64,000 bases of DNA from Fasciola hepatica (GCA_948099385.1 CANUEZ040000071.1:2278501-2342500); one strand, 5' to 3'. Counted from the stretch's first letter, positions 23,334 to 36,614 are shown. Made by a program: numbers and translations. Notes: generated by a model from the sequence alone, not told the origin.

Positions 23334-23672
23334 TTAAAATGGAGGAAATCTTACCTGTTTGAACTTACTGAATGCTCCATCCAGCGGATGGAAAAATGGA
23401 ACATAAGTTGGCAGAAAATGTATTTGATGATGTTGTTGTGCGTCTATAGCCCTCTCTCGAACGGGCCCACTGTCAAAGATAAATACCACTAGAACATCAA
23501 GTACCTCAGTAATAATGGACGCTGACCTGCATAAAAGGAATTCATCAAAAATATACCATGCAATCTTTGTATGACTTTCATACTTCAAGATACCGAAGAC
23601 AGATGAACAAGTTAATATGTTCGAGTTAGGTTCTATATTTGACGATAGATTTAAGATGGCTTTACTACCCAC
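23334..23672 (-). pseudogene. Tc1/mariner (DDE, IS630-type) transposase fragment
   Basis: A 112-residue frame reads VVFIFDSGPV, then QQHHQIHFLPTYVPFFHPLD and GAFSKFKQ. This is the typical end of a DDE_3/IS630-Tc1-mariner transposase: strand with the second catalytic Asp (VFIFD), the H-x-I-x-F-L-P-P-Y-S-P-x-x-N-P block, and the third catalytic acid just before AFS-K. Here that acid is Asp (PLDGAFS) where many members have Glu. There is no N-terminal helix-turn-helix or first catalytic Asp in frame, and no terminal inverted repeats were recognised. A dead fragment. Confidence 0.6.
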
Positions 23673-23679
23673 TTCTGAG

Positions 23680-24395
23680 TGCCCTCACCTATGAGGACAC
23701 CATGTGTTATAGTTAATTTCATCAATATACAACTTCACAGTTGCAGTACCTAATCCTTGTAGCCAATCGGTACATTCTGCTCCTTTAGATTTGACTGCAT
23801 CATTACAGTGGAATAGTCTTCATTGGGCGCTTGGTCAGGGAAGAGTGGACAGAGATAATATTACCCCTTCTTCTCAGTTCTTTCACCAACTAGTCTCTCA
23901 CTTCTATGGCCTGGTTTCCGTTACTACTGTTATAACGGACAGCCCTGACCTAATTATCCCTGTCAGAACGAAAACACGAGTCGCTGGACCTGAACAGTTA
24001 CCTGAGATTTATTTCGGAGTAGTTTTACAAGACAAAGACGGTGAGAGTACAAATCGATAGAAACAGTGGATTTGGTGATACGTTTGAGGGTGACAGAAAA
24101 GTTGATCAGTCACGTGCCTCCCGATGAGCGTGAGCGGGCATCTGCAACGGCAAGAAGTAGACTGATTTGTGATTTTGCTGCATTTACCTTGGGGTATCAT
24201 ATCGACGGTAAGATGAATGGAAGCGCAAAGATAGAAGTATCCGGAAAAATTTACCGGTGCAAACCATTAGGATGAAGTATGATTTCAAATGCAACTAGGA
24301 CACCGGTTACGGCACCTAGTCATGCCATTCAGTGTCTTTAACCCTCGGGTGAGCGAGCCCCTTGGACCTCAACTAGAGGGCTCTACACTTCCTAC
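23680..24395. other. Stretch between two transposon remnants, nothing recognised
   Basis: Open frames of 60-90 residues (for example 23791-24060 plus) show no domain I recognise. It may include unreadable LINE 3' sequence near 24400. Confidence 0.3.
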
Positions 24396-24399
24396 ATGG

Positions 24400-25640
24400 T
24401 CAACTAAACTGGATAAGGTTTTCGAGCCTTTTACCACATCTTGAGCTGATCGTCTCGACTCGTCATTCAGACACTAACTACATCAGAGAGCAGCGCACCC
24501 CGGAGAAATCTGTTGGTGGACAAGCCTAATATTTGCCGTCATAGCCTGCTTAGGTTGAAAACTTGTTTTAGCGATTGATCTCTAGATCCGAACAATCTGA
24601 GCCTAACCTCCACATTGCTGGTACTTTGTCCTCACTCTATTCGAGCAATACTGTTATGACTGAGAAGCCGAAACTCGAGCAGACTCCGCGCGTCTTCTAC
24701 TCGTAACGATGATTTTCGAGCCGTAAAAGAGGACTGATCTAACCACCGCGGTGGATACTCGAAGTTTGATAGAAAATTGAGTATCACGCTGGTCTCACAT
24801 GTAGTTGAAATTGGCAAAAGTTTGACACTTTTTTTTGTCTATGCGACGAAATTTTATCCGATATCCGAACACCTGGGGAGATGTAATTACCCAAGTGATG
24901 GAACTTGTCTACTTCAGCTGAAGATTCCCTTACTAGAACAAGATTCAGCATAAAGCCAAACATTTCTAATAGGAGGATTTTACGATTTGAAGGTGCAAAA
25001 AGCATCCCAAACATTACCACACAGTTGTTTAGGCCATATAAGAAAACTTGCAACTTACATGGATCCTCACTCTGAAGCACAAAATCATCTGCGTGGTCTA
25101 AGTCAGTCATTTTACTGCCTGGGCACAAATCCATCGAGCTACCCTCCAACGAGGATAGGGCCATCTCAAGAATCATTTCAGTTACTAAATTAAAAAGCTA
25201 GCGCGATAAAAGGTAACCGTGACAAACACCACTTCTAGTAGTGAACTCGGGTGAAAGATCGCCGTAAGAGCGGACTGCGCCTCGGCTATTTGCCTAAAAT
25301 GATTTGAAAACATGAATGAATTTCTCTGACACATCCTTCAATGAGAGGCTGAGCCAGTGAAATGTGTCGTTGACTGATTCGAATGCCGCTTTCAGATCAA
25401 GGATAAAAGAGATTGTGGACCAAGAGGAAGTTTTCCTATACTCTAGAGTTTGTCTTTGGGTAAGGAAGTGGCCGATACAACCCCGACCGGACATGAAACC
25501 GGGTTGACTCTTAAGCGTACACCTTTCACGAGGGTTAGATACTTTGCAAAGTATAATACCGGCTTGGATGCTATCCTTACCGTAGCTTTCTTCGGAAGTA
25601 TGTGTGCGTAAAGTTCCATCCCTCATTACCATAATATTCC
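24400..25640 (-). pseudogene. Non-LTR retrotransposon reverse transcriptase, decayed
   Basis: The minus strand carries ordered reverse-transcriptase blocks in several frames. First, at 25.55-25.3 kb, is SQPGFMSGRGCI, then LEYRKTSSW and FILDLKAAFESV (motif A, catalytic Asp in LDLKAAF). Next is DHADDFVL at about 25085-25099 (motif C, ADD retained), then a VLVRESSAEVDKFHHLGNYI segment and SPGVRISD. Toward 24.6-24.5 kb are HNSIARIE and SNVEVR, matching the C-terminal part of flatworm elements of this type. Stops and frameshifts break it at least four times. RTE or CR1-like, not decided. The endonuclease domain was not seen. Confidence 0.75.
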
Positions 25641-25649
25641 CATTTCAAT

Positions 25650-26240
25650 TCCACTGTCAGCGTTTTATTACCCAAAGCTCAGGATTTTCTTGTCTATTGT
25701 GTCATACGATAAATGGCCATCCCGTTGTTCGTTTCGCATCAAAGGACAGGTCCCGTCCCTGATCTACTTAGACTTAAAGCAATATCGTGGCTATTGAGGT
25801 GGCGAAGCTGCTCGACAAAAAGGATCACGAGATCTTATAGGGTGAACCAAGTCTCAATAGAGTGCCGTAAAAGAGGGTGTTATTTCGGAGCTACGACAGA
25901 ATTAGAATTGATGAACTGAGGATTGAAGCGGAACAGACCTTTGGTCATATAATCCTGCAACCCCCTAGGAGGGCTTTATGAAAACCGTTGAAGATAGATC
26001 GTTTAAACTTACAGAGAAATGTGTACCTTTGAGGGTTTTCAGCACTGGATATCAACATACATGTTGGAAGCTGAGGGTTTGCAAAGCTATACGCATCCAT
26101 AGACAGAGATGGGCTAAACCGAATTCGGAAAACAGACTAAATAAGCACGCTGCAACGTCAACGGCTCAAAGTGTTCAGAGAGCAGGACAATTATCTTTAA
26201 AGTGCAATTAAGCTAAATCTATTCGAACCAGTTCCATGAG
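25650..26240. other. Flank between two LINE remnants
   Basis: Open frames at 25713-25919 and 25978-26211 (+) are rich in Arg, Lys and Gln and may be decayed 5' sequence of the plus-strand LINE at 26.25 kb, but no motif can be named. Confidence 0.3.
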
Positions 26241-26249
26241 ATGCCACTC

Positions 26250-26650
26250 CCACTTTTAGTCCAAAAAGCCTGTGGCAGAAAGTGTAGTAACCCCATAAGG
26301 GGCACAGGGAAGTCTGGCACCAAGCGAAGAGGACTAGGTAGACATCCTCTTGACGTTCTTCAAAAGCATACGTCTATCGGTAGATAAGGAGATGGAGATG
26401 ATAGAGGATATACAAGGACCCCAATATCAGAAATTAACGTAGACGAGGAAGAGATGTGAGTGGAAATGCGTCTTCTTAACAGAAACAGAGCTGCAGGAAC
26501 AGAGGGAATTCCCTCAACCATAATTTAGCCTCTGACTGAAGTCTGAAGTGCTCCGGTAACGCAGGTGTACAAAATATTACCTAGCACAAAGTAACCTCAT
26601 ATCAAGAACACGACACGGGATTGCGGTAGGAAGATCGTGTCTAACAAGCC
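26250..26650 (+). pseudogene. LINE fragment (start of the reverse-transcriptase domain), decayed
   Basis: Plus-strand frames give an EINVDEEEM segment followed, after one stop, by VEMRLLNRNRAAGTEGIPST. This is the block I-II entry of jockey/CR1-type reverse transcriptases (E-V-x-x-x-L-x-x-L-x-x-x-K-A-A-G-x-D-G-I-P). An APVTQVYKI segment and further stops follow. It is on the opposite strand from the neighbouring remnant at 24.4-25.6 kb, so it is a separate insertion. Confidence 0.5.
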
Positions 26651-26659
26651 TTATATTGT

Positions 26660-29600
26660 TTCTGGAGAGGGTGATATGGCGGCTGGGTGGAGACCAACCT
26701 GTTGATTTGTGTTACTTGGGTTGAGTATATCGAGACCGAAAGAGGTTCAGAATGCATCAAAAAATCAATTCGCATTGTGTTGCTTTGCTTTGTAACGTAG
26801 TATTTACGGTAAAGCAACCTGGGGTGTATCTTGAAATTCTCCACCTTTGCGACCATAGCCTACAAACGTGGGTTAGTTCGAACTCTCTCCAACACAGCGC
26901 AGAAAATCTGTACGAATAATCAAGTGCAAACTGAAGAAAAGTTCGTCAAAAGAAAGTCGCTAATTAGTTCACCAAGCAACACCGAAAGCAAAGAAAAGCA
27001 AGCAAGAAACAAACTGCGGTCGAGGCGAAGCAAAATTTTATCTTTTCCCCTACTTAAGGACCATTACTTATTCAATTAAATAAATAGAAATATACGGCCA
27101 GCCATAAGGCACTCATAGACAGCGGGGCAATTGCTTCTGGTACAGAGTACCGAATGGGTAAGTTTCTAAGTTCACTTAGACGGTCCAGCTGACCCTAATG
27201 TCTCACACGTTGTGTCATTTCACGTGCAGCTGCGGTGCCATATACAGATCTCTGTTTGGCTCAATGAATGTCGGACCACACACCCACATGTTCGTCAGAA
27301 TCGATAATGCTACTCAATGAGGCCGGAGGGAATGACGTCAAATCACCGACTTCGTAGATTGCGAAGAGTGGTGTTGCGCAATCCTAAACCGAAGGCTTTG
27401 GTTTTCAGCGGAGCAATACTGATCATGACGCATCAGTCAGTGTGGCGTGAACAAAAGCGTTTGACACAGAATGTGTCTGCCCTGGTACTGACGGAATAGA
27501 CCTCTCCCTACCCCCTCCCCAAAAAGCATTGTAAGTGTTTTCAGTCCAACCTATTCCACTGTAATATTATTTCTCGCGGTGTCGTACATAAACTGACGTG
27601 TTTTACGTTCGCGGTAGACAAGACTAAATGAAATGCACGCATCTCTCAACTAGTGCCGTCTTTCTACTCTCATGAAGTAAACTGAACCTCTCCCGATTCG
27701 CCATTTTCAATCTTAGAGTGGCTCCCATTGAACTTCATCGACCGCCTGACGATTGGCTGAGTCCCGTTATCTGATCTCGTGTTTTGTATTGGTTGAGGTT
27801 CGTCTTGTCACGCTTATTCCCTTCAATAGTACAACGCACTTGCATCGAATTTGTCCGCGTTCTTGACTGAATTCGCTTTGGTGCTGCGTGTAACTCAACT
27901 AGCTTAATACTGAGGCCGTACTAACCAAGCTAATTCTCCTGTGGTTTTCTTGTAAATCGGTGCAATCATCTCGGAATCTGTCTACTTCCTCAGCTTACCC
28001 GAAGGGTTTTATTAATTCCGATACTAACGCTTCGCCTCCATTGCTGAAAATGGACGGACACAACACACCCACCCCAACAGCTTTGTACCTTTTCAGATAA
28101 CCTACCTCTCGAATAACTTCTTTTTGTGAAGAAGTGATATCTGCCTACGTTATTTCACTGGCACGTATATTCAGGAGGTTCACTGTGGGAGTGGGCCAGC
28201 TAAATTGCTGTCGAAAGAGCTCCATCCTACACTCCAGAAGATGCTGCTTAGATTATATCAGTGAGTGGGTGGTCAGACTCATTGACAACTTGGCATACTC
28301 CTTCCGTGAATCTTTGGTTCTACTCAAGCAGTAAACATTGCAACTATTTCCAATTACCGTAGCCTTCTCAGTTTTCCTACATTTCGCAGTCCGCCACTTC
28401 TTGCGGTCATTTATTAAACTCCTAGTCAGTCAACGCCTCAGGGGTTAGTGTACCTCATTCAATGTCGCATTCGAAGGGACGGATCTGCGAGCATCTAAAA
28501 CAGCAACGGATGTCGAAGATATCCTTCGTTTGCAAGGCCTATTTGAACTGGGGTCTTGTACTTTATGGGAAGCCATGCCAAAGCGTTCTTGATTTGTTGC
28601 CAGAGTTCATCTGGGTCTTAAGTATCCGGCTGCTTTGATAACCCCTTGGAATACTCTACCTGGAAAGCAGATCATCGACTGTCATCTAAAAGCTGCTGTA
28701 CCGGACTGGTGGCTTTAATGTTGGTGCAACCTCAAGCAAGAAGTAAACACTGCCCATTGGATAAACAGAGATAACTTCTTGAACTTCAATCACAAATACT
28801 CCATAGAAATAAATCACAGCTAACTTGACCCATTCTTTAGAAGTGATGTCAGATAAACTGCTTCCGAAATCATATTGCTCAGTAGGATTATCAGTGTTCA
28901 TCAAACTCGAAATGTTCCAGCGAACTGCCAGTGCCGAGAGACCGCCAACGCAAATTTGCTCTCGTCATAGCGCTATTATGACAAAAGTCGTTTTTCTCAC
29001 GTCATTTGCATTAGCTAAATTTGCAGTTTTGCTAGCTGTGGTGTTATCTTTAACATGATGCACTAATTTAAGAAAAATTGACTAATTTCATAATGGACGA
29101 GAGCACAAGAAGTCATTGCAAATCAATAAATGTATTCCCCATATCTTTGCTTATTTTAATTGGGTGGAATTAACTCTTTTAGTTCAGTTTTATTAGGAGG
29201 TCGGATCAAAGATAACTTACATGAATTTGGAAGAATCCTAACCTCTCCATAGGTATAAATATCCATAGTGGATAGTTTGCTAATGTTTGCCAAATGTTGG
29301 AATGACAGTGACTAGGCAAGACCACCAGGAAATGACCTTTGGCTGACCAGATCATTTCAGTCCCGAAGAAGTTTGCGTACCTCAGAGGACCTTTCAAAGG
29401 TGACCAGCTACATCACGACGTGCGACGTGAACTCATGCCAGCTTTGGGTCGCTCATTCCCATGCGCATATCTCCAACTGCTGCTATTCACGTTAAAGACT
29501 GACGAAGACAAACGCAGCCATAATCAGCTGTCAAATTCTGTCTATCACCCAGTGTCTCAATTCACCTAAGATGGTGGTGACAACTTTGCAAGAAGAACCG

Positions 29601-31975
29601 GCGGCTTGCCCGGCAGAAGTCAGAGCCCATCACAAATATTCACTTAGGATCCGAAAGCTTCGAGTGAAATCAATGACTGCTGACACAGCTGACGCATATC
29701 TGCACGGAAATCCGGGGTCATCTGTTGCCTAAATTCTACCCTCAACTGTACGCGAACCTGACTCAGCTTCGTCACTGGAACATCTGTTACGTAATAGCTA
29801 ACCAAACTAATGTCCCTAAACGAAGTAATGCTAGTCATAATACACAATCTAGTTTGCGTGCACAGAGGCTGCTGGTGCCATCAACCAAGTTATCTTGGAT
29901 CTGACTCCAGTTTACAAAATTTACACACCACTATCATTAAAAATTCCTTTTTATTGCGTTTCAGGTGATTATTTAGCATCCACTCATGGTTTCTTAGCTT
30001 TCGTCCATGGTTTTTAGCCTTGTTAGTGAGTTGTTTACTGAGTAGCATAATAAAAATCTCCCAGCATCCGGTTTGTACTTTTATCAGGACAGCAACTAGT
30101 ACATAGGGATTTTTCAAAAGGCAGTGCACAGCCAACGGCTCACCACGGATACTGTAGCAAAACTTTGTTTGTAAATCGATGGAAAGAGTTTCAGCATTTT
30201 GTGCTAATATTCATGTGGACGATCGAAAGTGACAACACCCAGTGTTCTGTCACTTCCTTCTTGCAAGGGACCTAACCGAAACATTTTAGTTTGTGCATCT
30301 GTTACTGGGATCCCGGACTATGAAGGTCATCCCTGATTAATCAGGTTTCATTCCAACAAATTTCTTGAACACCGTTAAAGTAAATTATGAGAATATGGAC
30401 AGAATATTGAAGCAGTTTTCGTTTTTGGTAATGTGCTGACCCACAGACAAACTAATGCAGCTAATCTTAAATCTGGACATTCGGTTCGGTACCTACCCTG
30501 ATATAGCCCTTTTCTGAACCCAACAGGGGAAAAATTCAACATATTCAAGTTCATAGTCAAAAAGTGCCCAGCGGAATGTCAAGGTGGTTAGTTTAAAGTG
30601 TCGAAAGAAATTACAATATGGAACCACCGATATCAGTTACTTGAGACTATTTACTACATTACATTTGGGAGCATTTTCTCTTCTAGTTGAGCCTCTTATA
30701 ACCGCAATTATCCAACTTTCATTAGAATTACCCCCTCAAAAGCGGATTCATAATGGCTCCTTTTGACAATACTCTATAAAAATTGTTGAAAATCTCCAAA
30801 ACCTTGTTCTTTTTGTGCCTCATTACAAACAAGGCTAAAAACCGTAGGCGGAGACAAGAAAACCACGGAAAACGCTGTAATTTCTATAAGCTCCAGATAG
30901 TTTTACGTAGGCTAGTGACAAGAGTAAGCAAAATCGTAGCACCTCACAACTCTTGTTTTCCTTCTGTTTTGATAATGGGGTGGCTAAACCCTCGTCAAAA
31001 AATGTTGATCCCTCCCTCTCGAGTCTGCCTCTTATCGCCAAGTGTTACTTCTCCTCTTGATAGCCGCTAATTCGTCACGACCTCTGGCGTTGTATTGTTC
31101 TGCGCCCCACTCGAACATGAAATGGCATTTGAGAAGCTGATTAGGAACGCGTGGGTCACTCAACTATGTCTACAATCTGTCCAGACAAAATGGATCAAAT
31201 GACTTAGGGTTTTAGTACAATACAAAAAGAAAAGGAAAGATCAATACTGCTATTTATTGAACAGGCTTACGCGAGTTTATTTCTGCTGTCTTCTACTAAG
31301 AAGATGGAAGATCATCATTGCTAAAATATTAAGTTTAAGTTTATTTGTTGTCTCACGGTGGAAGACAGTGTTAACATTTTATCCCTTCTCATGAACGTAA
31401 TTTTGTCTAATCCTTCTTTTCACTCACTCAAGTATGACAATTTTGCGCCTATCCTCCTTAAGTCAACTGATTCACTTTTTCCTGAATCTCGACGGTAACC
31501 TTTGAAAAGCTCTTGCCGTCATCGTCCACAGTGTCGTCCCCGAATATGACCCGTCAGTCCCAATGAGTGTATCCGCTTGCCCAGTGGGAGATGAGGAGTG
31601 ACCGATATGGCGAGTGGTCAATCATATGTTTTATTCGGTCCAGTGAATTCCAGCTTACTTTCCGTTTTGCTGTAGAGAAATCTCTTCGAGATGATTTGGT
31701 CTTGCTAAGAATTTCAGTTTATCCAGAAAGGGGAAAGGCCGATGAAACTGCATCACCGGTGGGGAGGGGTGTTTGCTTCATGGTTCACGTGGACGATGTC
31801 AGGTTGGAAGTGAAGATGTTCTTACGGATCATTAAACAATGCAACCGCTAGGTGTCTTCAGTCTGATGTGGATAATATGCTTGAGATGAGGCGGATTAGG
31901 AACGGGATTGAGGTTTATGCCATTCCCAACCTGGAGTGTCAAACGATTTGTTACCAGATCTCCCTGAGACTTGCG
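26660..31975. other. Gene-poor stretch, weak dispersed repeats only
   Basis: Two segments, minus strand around 29935-30060 and plus strand around 30815-30900, share the word ACAAGGCTAAAAACC and about 45 bp of looser similarity. They may be two old copies of one unknown repeat. Other open frames up to 95 residues show no recognisable domain. No RNA gene was seen. Confidence 0.3.
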
Positions 31976-31990
31976 CGAGTGTGTGTGTAT

Positions 31991-31992
<2 letters not shown>

Positions 31993-32043
<51 letters not shown>
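31993..32043. repeat. (GT)n microsatellite
   Basis: Fifty-one bases of GT, preceded by an interrupted GT run from 31979. A CA tract lies 140 bp downstream (32183-32217), so together they form an inverted GT/CA pair. Confidence 0.97.
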
Positions 32044-32047
<4 letters not shown>

Positions 32048-32181
32048 TTTGAACACAAAGGAACGGGGAGAGTAGAGAGATGGAACGCGTCCGTACAATA
32101 TATTGCTCACGATCCTCACCCTGTACGACTAGCACTGTGAATCTAATAAACCAAGCCGTCTCGTCTATTTTTGAAATATTT

Positions 32182-32182
<1 letters not shown>

Positions 32183-32217
<35 letters not shown>
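32183..32217. repeat. (CA)n microsatellite
   Basis: Thirty-five bases of CA, complementary to the GT tract at 31993-32043. Confidence 0.97.
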
Positions 32218-32219
<2 letters not shown>

Positions 32220-32221
<2 letters not shown>

Positions 32222-35200
32222 CGCTTACACAGCCGAATGTGCGAGACATAACACTCTCTCTGTGGCGCATTCTGGTATTTAACCACAGGACTTCGGGCCC
32301 ATTATGCGAAAATGCCACTTACTTATGATAAGAAAAGCTAAATAATTCAACTACTTTCTACCGCATGTAATGTTTACATCAAACCGGTAATGGTTTGGTA
32401 TGTATACGGTTACGCTTTTAGGCACGAGCTCACAAATCCACACAAAAAGTAATTTCTGATTACACTGTCTCTCTCTCGCTCTCTACGTTTCTTTGATCAT
32501 AGAAGGGACTGTCCGGTGCTTCAGCTTACCAATCATTTTTTGTATGACTGCCATATATGGTGAAAGAAAAAGTGTGTACAAAATTTATATAGCTGGGAAA
32601 AAGATAGCAATCGAATGACAGTAGTTTACGAGGGGACGGAATGAATCGACTGTTTGTTCTAATATTTCTGGCCTGCATAAAGGGATTTACCAAATAACCA
32701 TATGCGGGTTTTCTCTCAATCCTTTTTACTCCTCTCCCCGCATGCACATGGAGAGGCGTTTAATCCGATCAGTCAATATCCCATTATTTTCCCATTTCCA
32801 AAGCTTGGGATAAAGAAAGTCACCAGAAAAATGGGTCACATTTTTCTATCCGCTTTAGGGTTTGACTGTATCTCGGACTAGAATTTAACCGCGTCGCGCA
32901 GCCCTTTGATTATGAAAGAGGCAAAACCTTTACTTGATCCAACAACACACTGAGGCGTTCTCAACGGTTTTGAGTACAGTGGATGTCGGCAGTTCACGTC
33001 GATGGTTATTATAAGCTCCTTATCACCGAGACTGGCGTTTAGTCACTGGTCGAGGTGGTATTATTGACACGCAAGGGAAGATTTGTGTACCTGTTTGGTT
33101 TCACAAGAATATCATCCTGAAATCTGACCTCCTTCAGACCGAGAGGTGTTTGCTGTGAACATGGATTCTCTCAAATGCTGTTGTTGGTTAGTTATTTACT
33201 CAGTAAATGTACAGAAGTAGAGTTCAGTATGGAAAAACGAACTGCCATAAAAATCACGCAGTGCAATAATACATGCTACTCACGAGTAGATTAAATGGAT
33301 ACAGGCAAGGAACCCAAATTATCTACAGGAATCAACAACCGGTCTAATTCAAATTGATTCTATATGATCGGAAACGGCTAGCACAGTGTACGTAATGATA
33401 GTGGTGACGCTTATTGCCAGAGGTGTATTTACCGTATTCAATGTTTTAATACGAAAGACACTTTTGAAATCTTCCTTTTCAGCTACTCCAGATCGATAAA
33501 AGAACGTCAAAATAAGGCAGCCATAAAAAACAGATAACAGGCTTGAATGAGTCGTGGGAAGTGGTGTTCTTTCCCAAGTTTTCATCACGTTTTACTGAGC
33601 TTGAGAAATTGTGAAAACTGCCCAACTGGCAGTTTTGACCTCTCGTCAGTAATCACCTGAAAAACGGCTTTCGGCCCACCAAAAGCCAGCCTTATTTGCA
33701 CATCAAGAAAGACTACGTGTTGCAACCATTACGAGTGTCAAACCTATTGATAAATTGTTCCTGTCATCGATTTATTTTGCACGGAATTTAGTAAAACCTA
33801 AAGTGTTCACAAATACACCGGCCGTAAAAAGAAATATCCAAAGAAGTCTTTCCAATGAGTTCCAAGTCGATAAACTCATCATGCCCGTCGATACAAAGTA
33901 CAATAGATCACGATCAACCTTGTTGGGGAAGCGATACTAGGAAAAACGCAGAATTATTCGGGCTAAAAAAATAAGTTTCCCGTCTATCACACTAAAAGCT
34001 GTTGTGGAAAATCTATCTTGCTCTAGAATAATATACAAGGTCATATGCCCATGAACACGTCTATCTAATTATCATGAAATTTTATAGTAGTGAAATCACA
34101 GGAAACTTAGAAGGCTCAGTCTCAATAGTTTTTTGTGTGCTAACAGTACCCTATCATATAACATTGAGAATGTACTTCCAGTGTCCAAGGAACAAGTTAT
34201 TACACTCGTCTCAGATAACAAATTTTACCAGGGTTCAACCTTGTGGGTTGGAATGGACTGCTTCGAAAAACCAGGATGTCGAAGGAATTTTGACAAAACC
34301 TGCGGAGGTATTGTTACACAAAAACCAAGGCGGATGAGGCCCCTCTGTATTTGGTCTGTCAGATAAGCAAAGCTAGCAAAAACGTGTATAAACGTTTATA
34401 CAGTTCCCTTTCCAGACCGAAATATAGCAACATCGACCGTCCGGCTACCTGAGTATTTCTGTTCCACTCTAACCAGGCACCAGCCATCATTAGGTTGGTT
34501 TTTTGGTCAGCCACTTCCGTTCGGTTGGTCCGATTTATCCGGTTGATGGTCCATTCGGTAGCCCCTCCTATGAGCTATTTTACATCTACAAGCGCAGATG
34601 CCTCATTTGTCTTTCGCGTCACGCATCCAACATATTCATCGTCTCTTCTTCGGGCTGTGGCTCTCAACTGGTTGGCCCGCTCGATTTGACACTCACGCCT
34701 TTCTGATGTTACAGCATTCCTCACTACAGTGTCATGTTTTGCACGAAACTGGAAGAATAACTGCCGATTTTTATCTATGCCTGATAGTAATTCTCAGTAG
34801 CATTTGTATGAACCATCGAACGATATTGTCATCTTGGATGTCTATCGGATTTTTCTATTTACATCACCAATTTTACAGAAGGACACATTTTTGAGTCCAC
34901 CAATAAGAAAGCAACCTGAGCAGTTTCACTGAAACTATTCAACTAGGTACTTGTTGGATCTACCGTAAGACTGAAAGTTCACTGAATTCGAACTAGTCAT
35001 CTACCCACTTTGGATCACTGCTTTCACCTGTTTTGACAATCCAGCGAACAGAATAAAATACAACAACAAACTGTGGAATAATGTCCCACGGAATCGAAAT
35101 GGAGTTTGAACACAGCCGAATTTGAAGCACAAACTGGAATTGTTTATTTTTACACTTCATGGTCAATGATGTTGAACGTAATCACTTACGTAATACAAAT

Positions 35201-35320
35201 ACAATCCAAGGACAGTTACCGCCCCCATCACAGATCGAATGAATGCGAGGGTGTTTGTAATCTTGACGCGGTTAACGGGCCAGTCATTCTGAGAGTTTGC
35301 ACACAGCAGTATTATCAGTT
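32220..35320. other. Gene-poor stretch, nothing recognised
   Basis: Open frames to 104 residues without recognised domains. The region just above 35.1 kb may contain the decayed 3' part or LTR of the gypsy element that reads leftward from 36.2 kb; no LTR was identified. Confidence 0.3.
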
Positions 35321-35324
35321 ATTA

Positions 35325-36160
35325 CGTCCGCATAAGAATCAGAACCGTTTCTTGTTCTTACACCAGCTGGAAGTTCTGGAACATTGTACCGAATTTGATC
35401 AACGTGCTTGCGGTGAATGAGCCATCTTTTATATCCTTGTGTCGATTTGATCCAGAGCTGTACCAGAGGCTGGTCATAAATCGTTGCCTTGTTGATATGA
35501 TATCTCAGATGATTCGAGCATCTTAAATTCGAACTTATTATTCGAGAATTGAAAAGCTTTACTGGACTTGGACGTCTGGTACCATGGGTAGCATTCCTGT
35601 ATTGAAGTAGAAAATATCCACTCCTTTTTCGAGCTTCCGAAATGAGGACCGATCGATCAACCTGGTTTTACTAATAAGGTTCTCCGCTAATCCATTAGAT
35701 GGAAGATGTCTTGAATTCTGAATCCTAAATCTCTCATCCACTATGTCACCTTCTGGGACATAGAATGACGGCCTGTGTCAGTAACCAAAGCTTGTGGCAA
35801 ACCCTCACAACTAAAAGTCCTAAACGGAGCTTCGATCGTGAAATCCGCGTCAACTGATGTAGTGAAATACACTTCTGGCCAGCCAGAGTATGAATCAATA
35901 GTCACAAGTGGCCAGCATTTATTAAGAAATGGGCCACTATAGTTAGCATGTGTTCTTTTCTATACCTCACACGATAAAGGCCAGAGCGTCAACTCCGATG
36001 ACTGAGAATGTATCTTACGTGCTCATTGATTGCACTGAATTGCACACCATGAAATATCTCGATCAGTTCCTGGCTACCAACAGATAGGACGCGCCAAAGC
36101 TTTCATCTGTTCAACTCTCAAGTGAATAGAATGTAAATCACGAAGAATAGGTTAACGTGG
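35325..36160 (-). pseudogene. Ty3/gypsy pol fragment: integrase core and C-terminal region
   Basis: The minus-strand order is DLHSIHLRVEQMKALAR (zinc-finger domain and linker), then GPFLNKCWPLVTIDSYSGWP with the first catalytic Asp near 35890. Next are YFTTSVDADFTI, LPQALVTDTGRHS with the second Asp at 35778-35780, and PSNGLAENL with the catalytic Glu near 35680. KLFNSRIISSNLRCSN and a RHVDQIR-like HRKHVDQIR segment mark the C-terminal part toward 35.35 kb. All three catalytic acids survive, but at least three frameshifts or stops break the frame. The upstream reverse transcriptase and RNase H are not readable here. Confidence 0.8.
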
Positions 36161-36537
36161 TGCTGGAGAAGCAATAAAGCGAACAAGAAAAAAGTGAAAA
36201 ATGAGGCAGCTTTCCACCTATTGACGGTAGCTATTCAGTTTTTTTTGTAATCAACCGATAAAAACAGTCAGGTTGGAAGTGATTTTTTGTAAAGGGCTCT
36301 ATTTCTGAGGGGATGCAGATAGTACTGATTTTGGTCTCCTAGTCAGTCTGCTTGGTTAGTACTTGACTGATCACGAGAGCAGGGGTTGTGATATGCCTCA
36401 AAGCGTCGAAAATGACCACGCTACTAGCGGTAACCAGCAACTTGACCAGCAGTGACAGAGCATCACATGAGGTCACAACAGGTCAGGTGTGGTAACAAGA
36501 CAGATGAGAGCAAATTAATGTTTACCACCAAAGTGAT

Positions 36538-36612
36538 TGACAGTGGTAAGATTCGAACCCCCGACTTCAGAGGTGATAGGCTTTTTCAACCACCCGACTA
36601 CCACCGGCTTCG
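36538..36612 (-). repeat. tRNA-derived SINE fragment, family 2-like
   Basis: The minus strand reads CCGGTGGTAGTCGGGTGGTT, then CACCTCTGAAGTCGGG and B box GGGGTTCGAATCTTACC. The head resembles family 2, but only about 75 bp can be followed. Confidence 0.5.
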
Positions 36613-36614
36613 AA

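Noticed and set aside
31979..32217. Designed-looking inverted GT/CA pair as a structured RNA
   Set aside because: Two independent dinucleotide microsatellites explain it.
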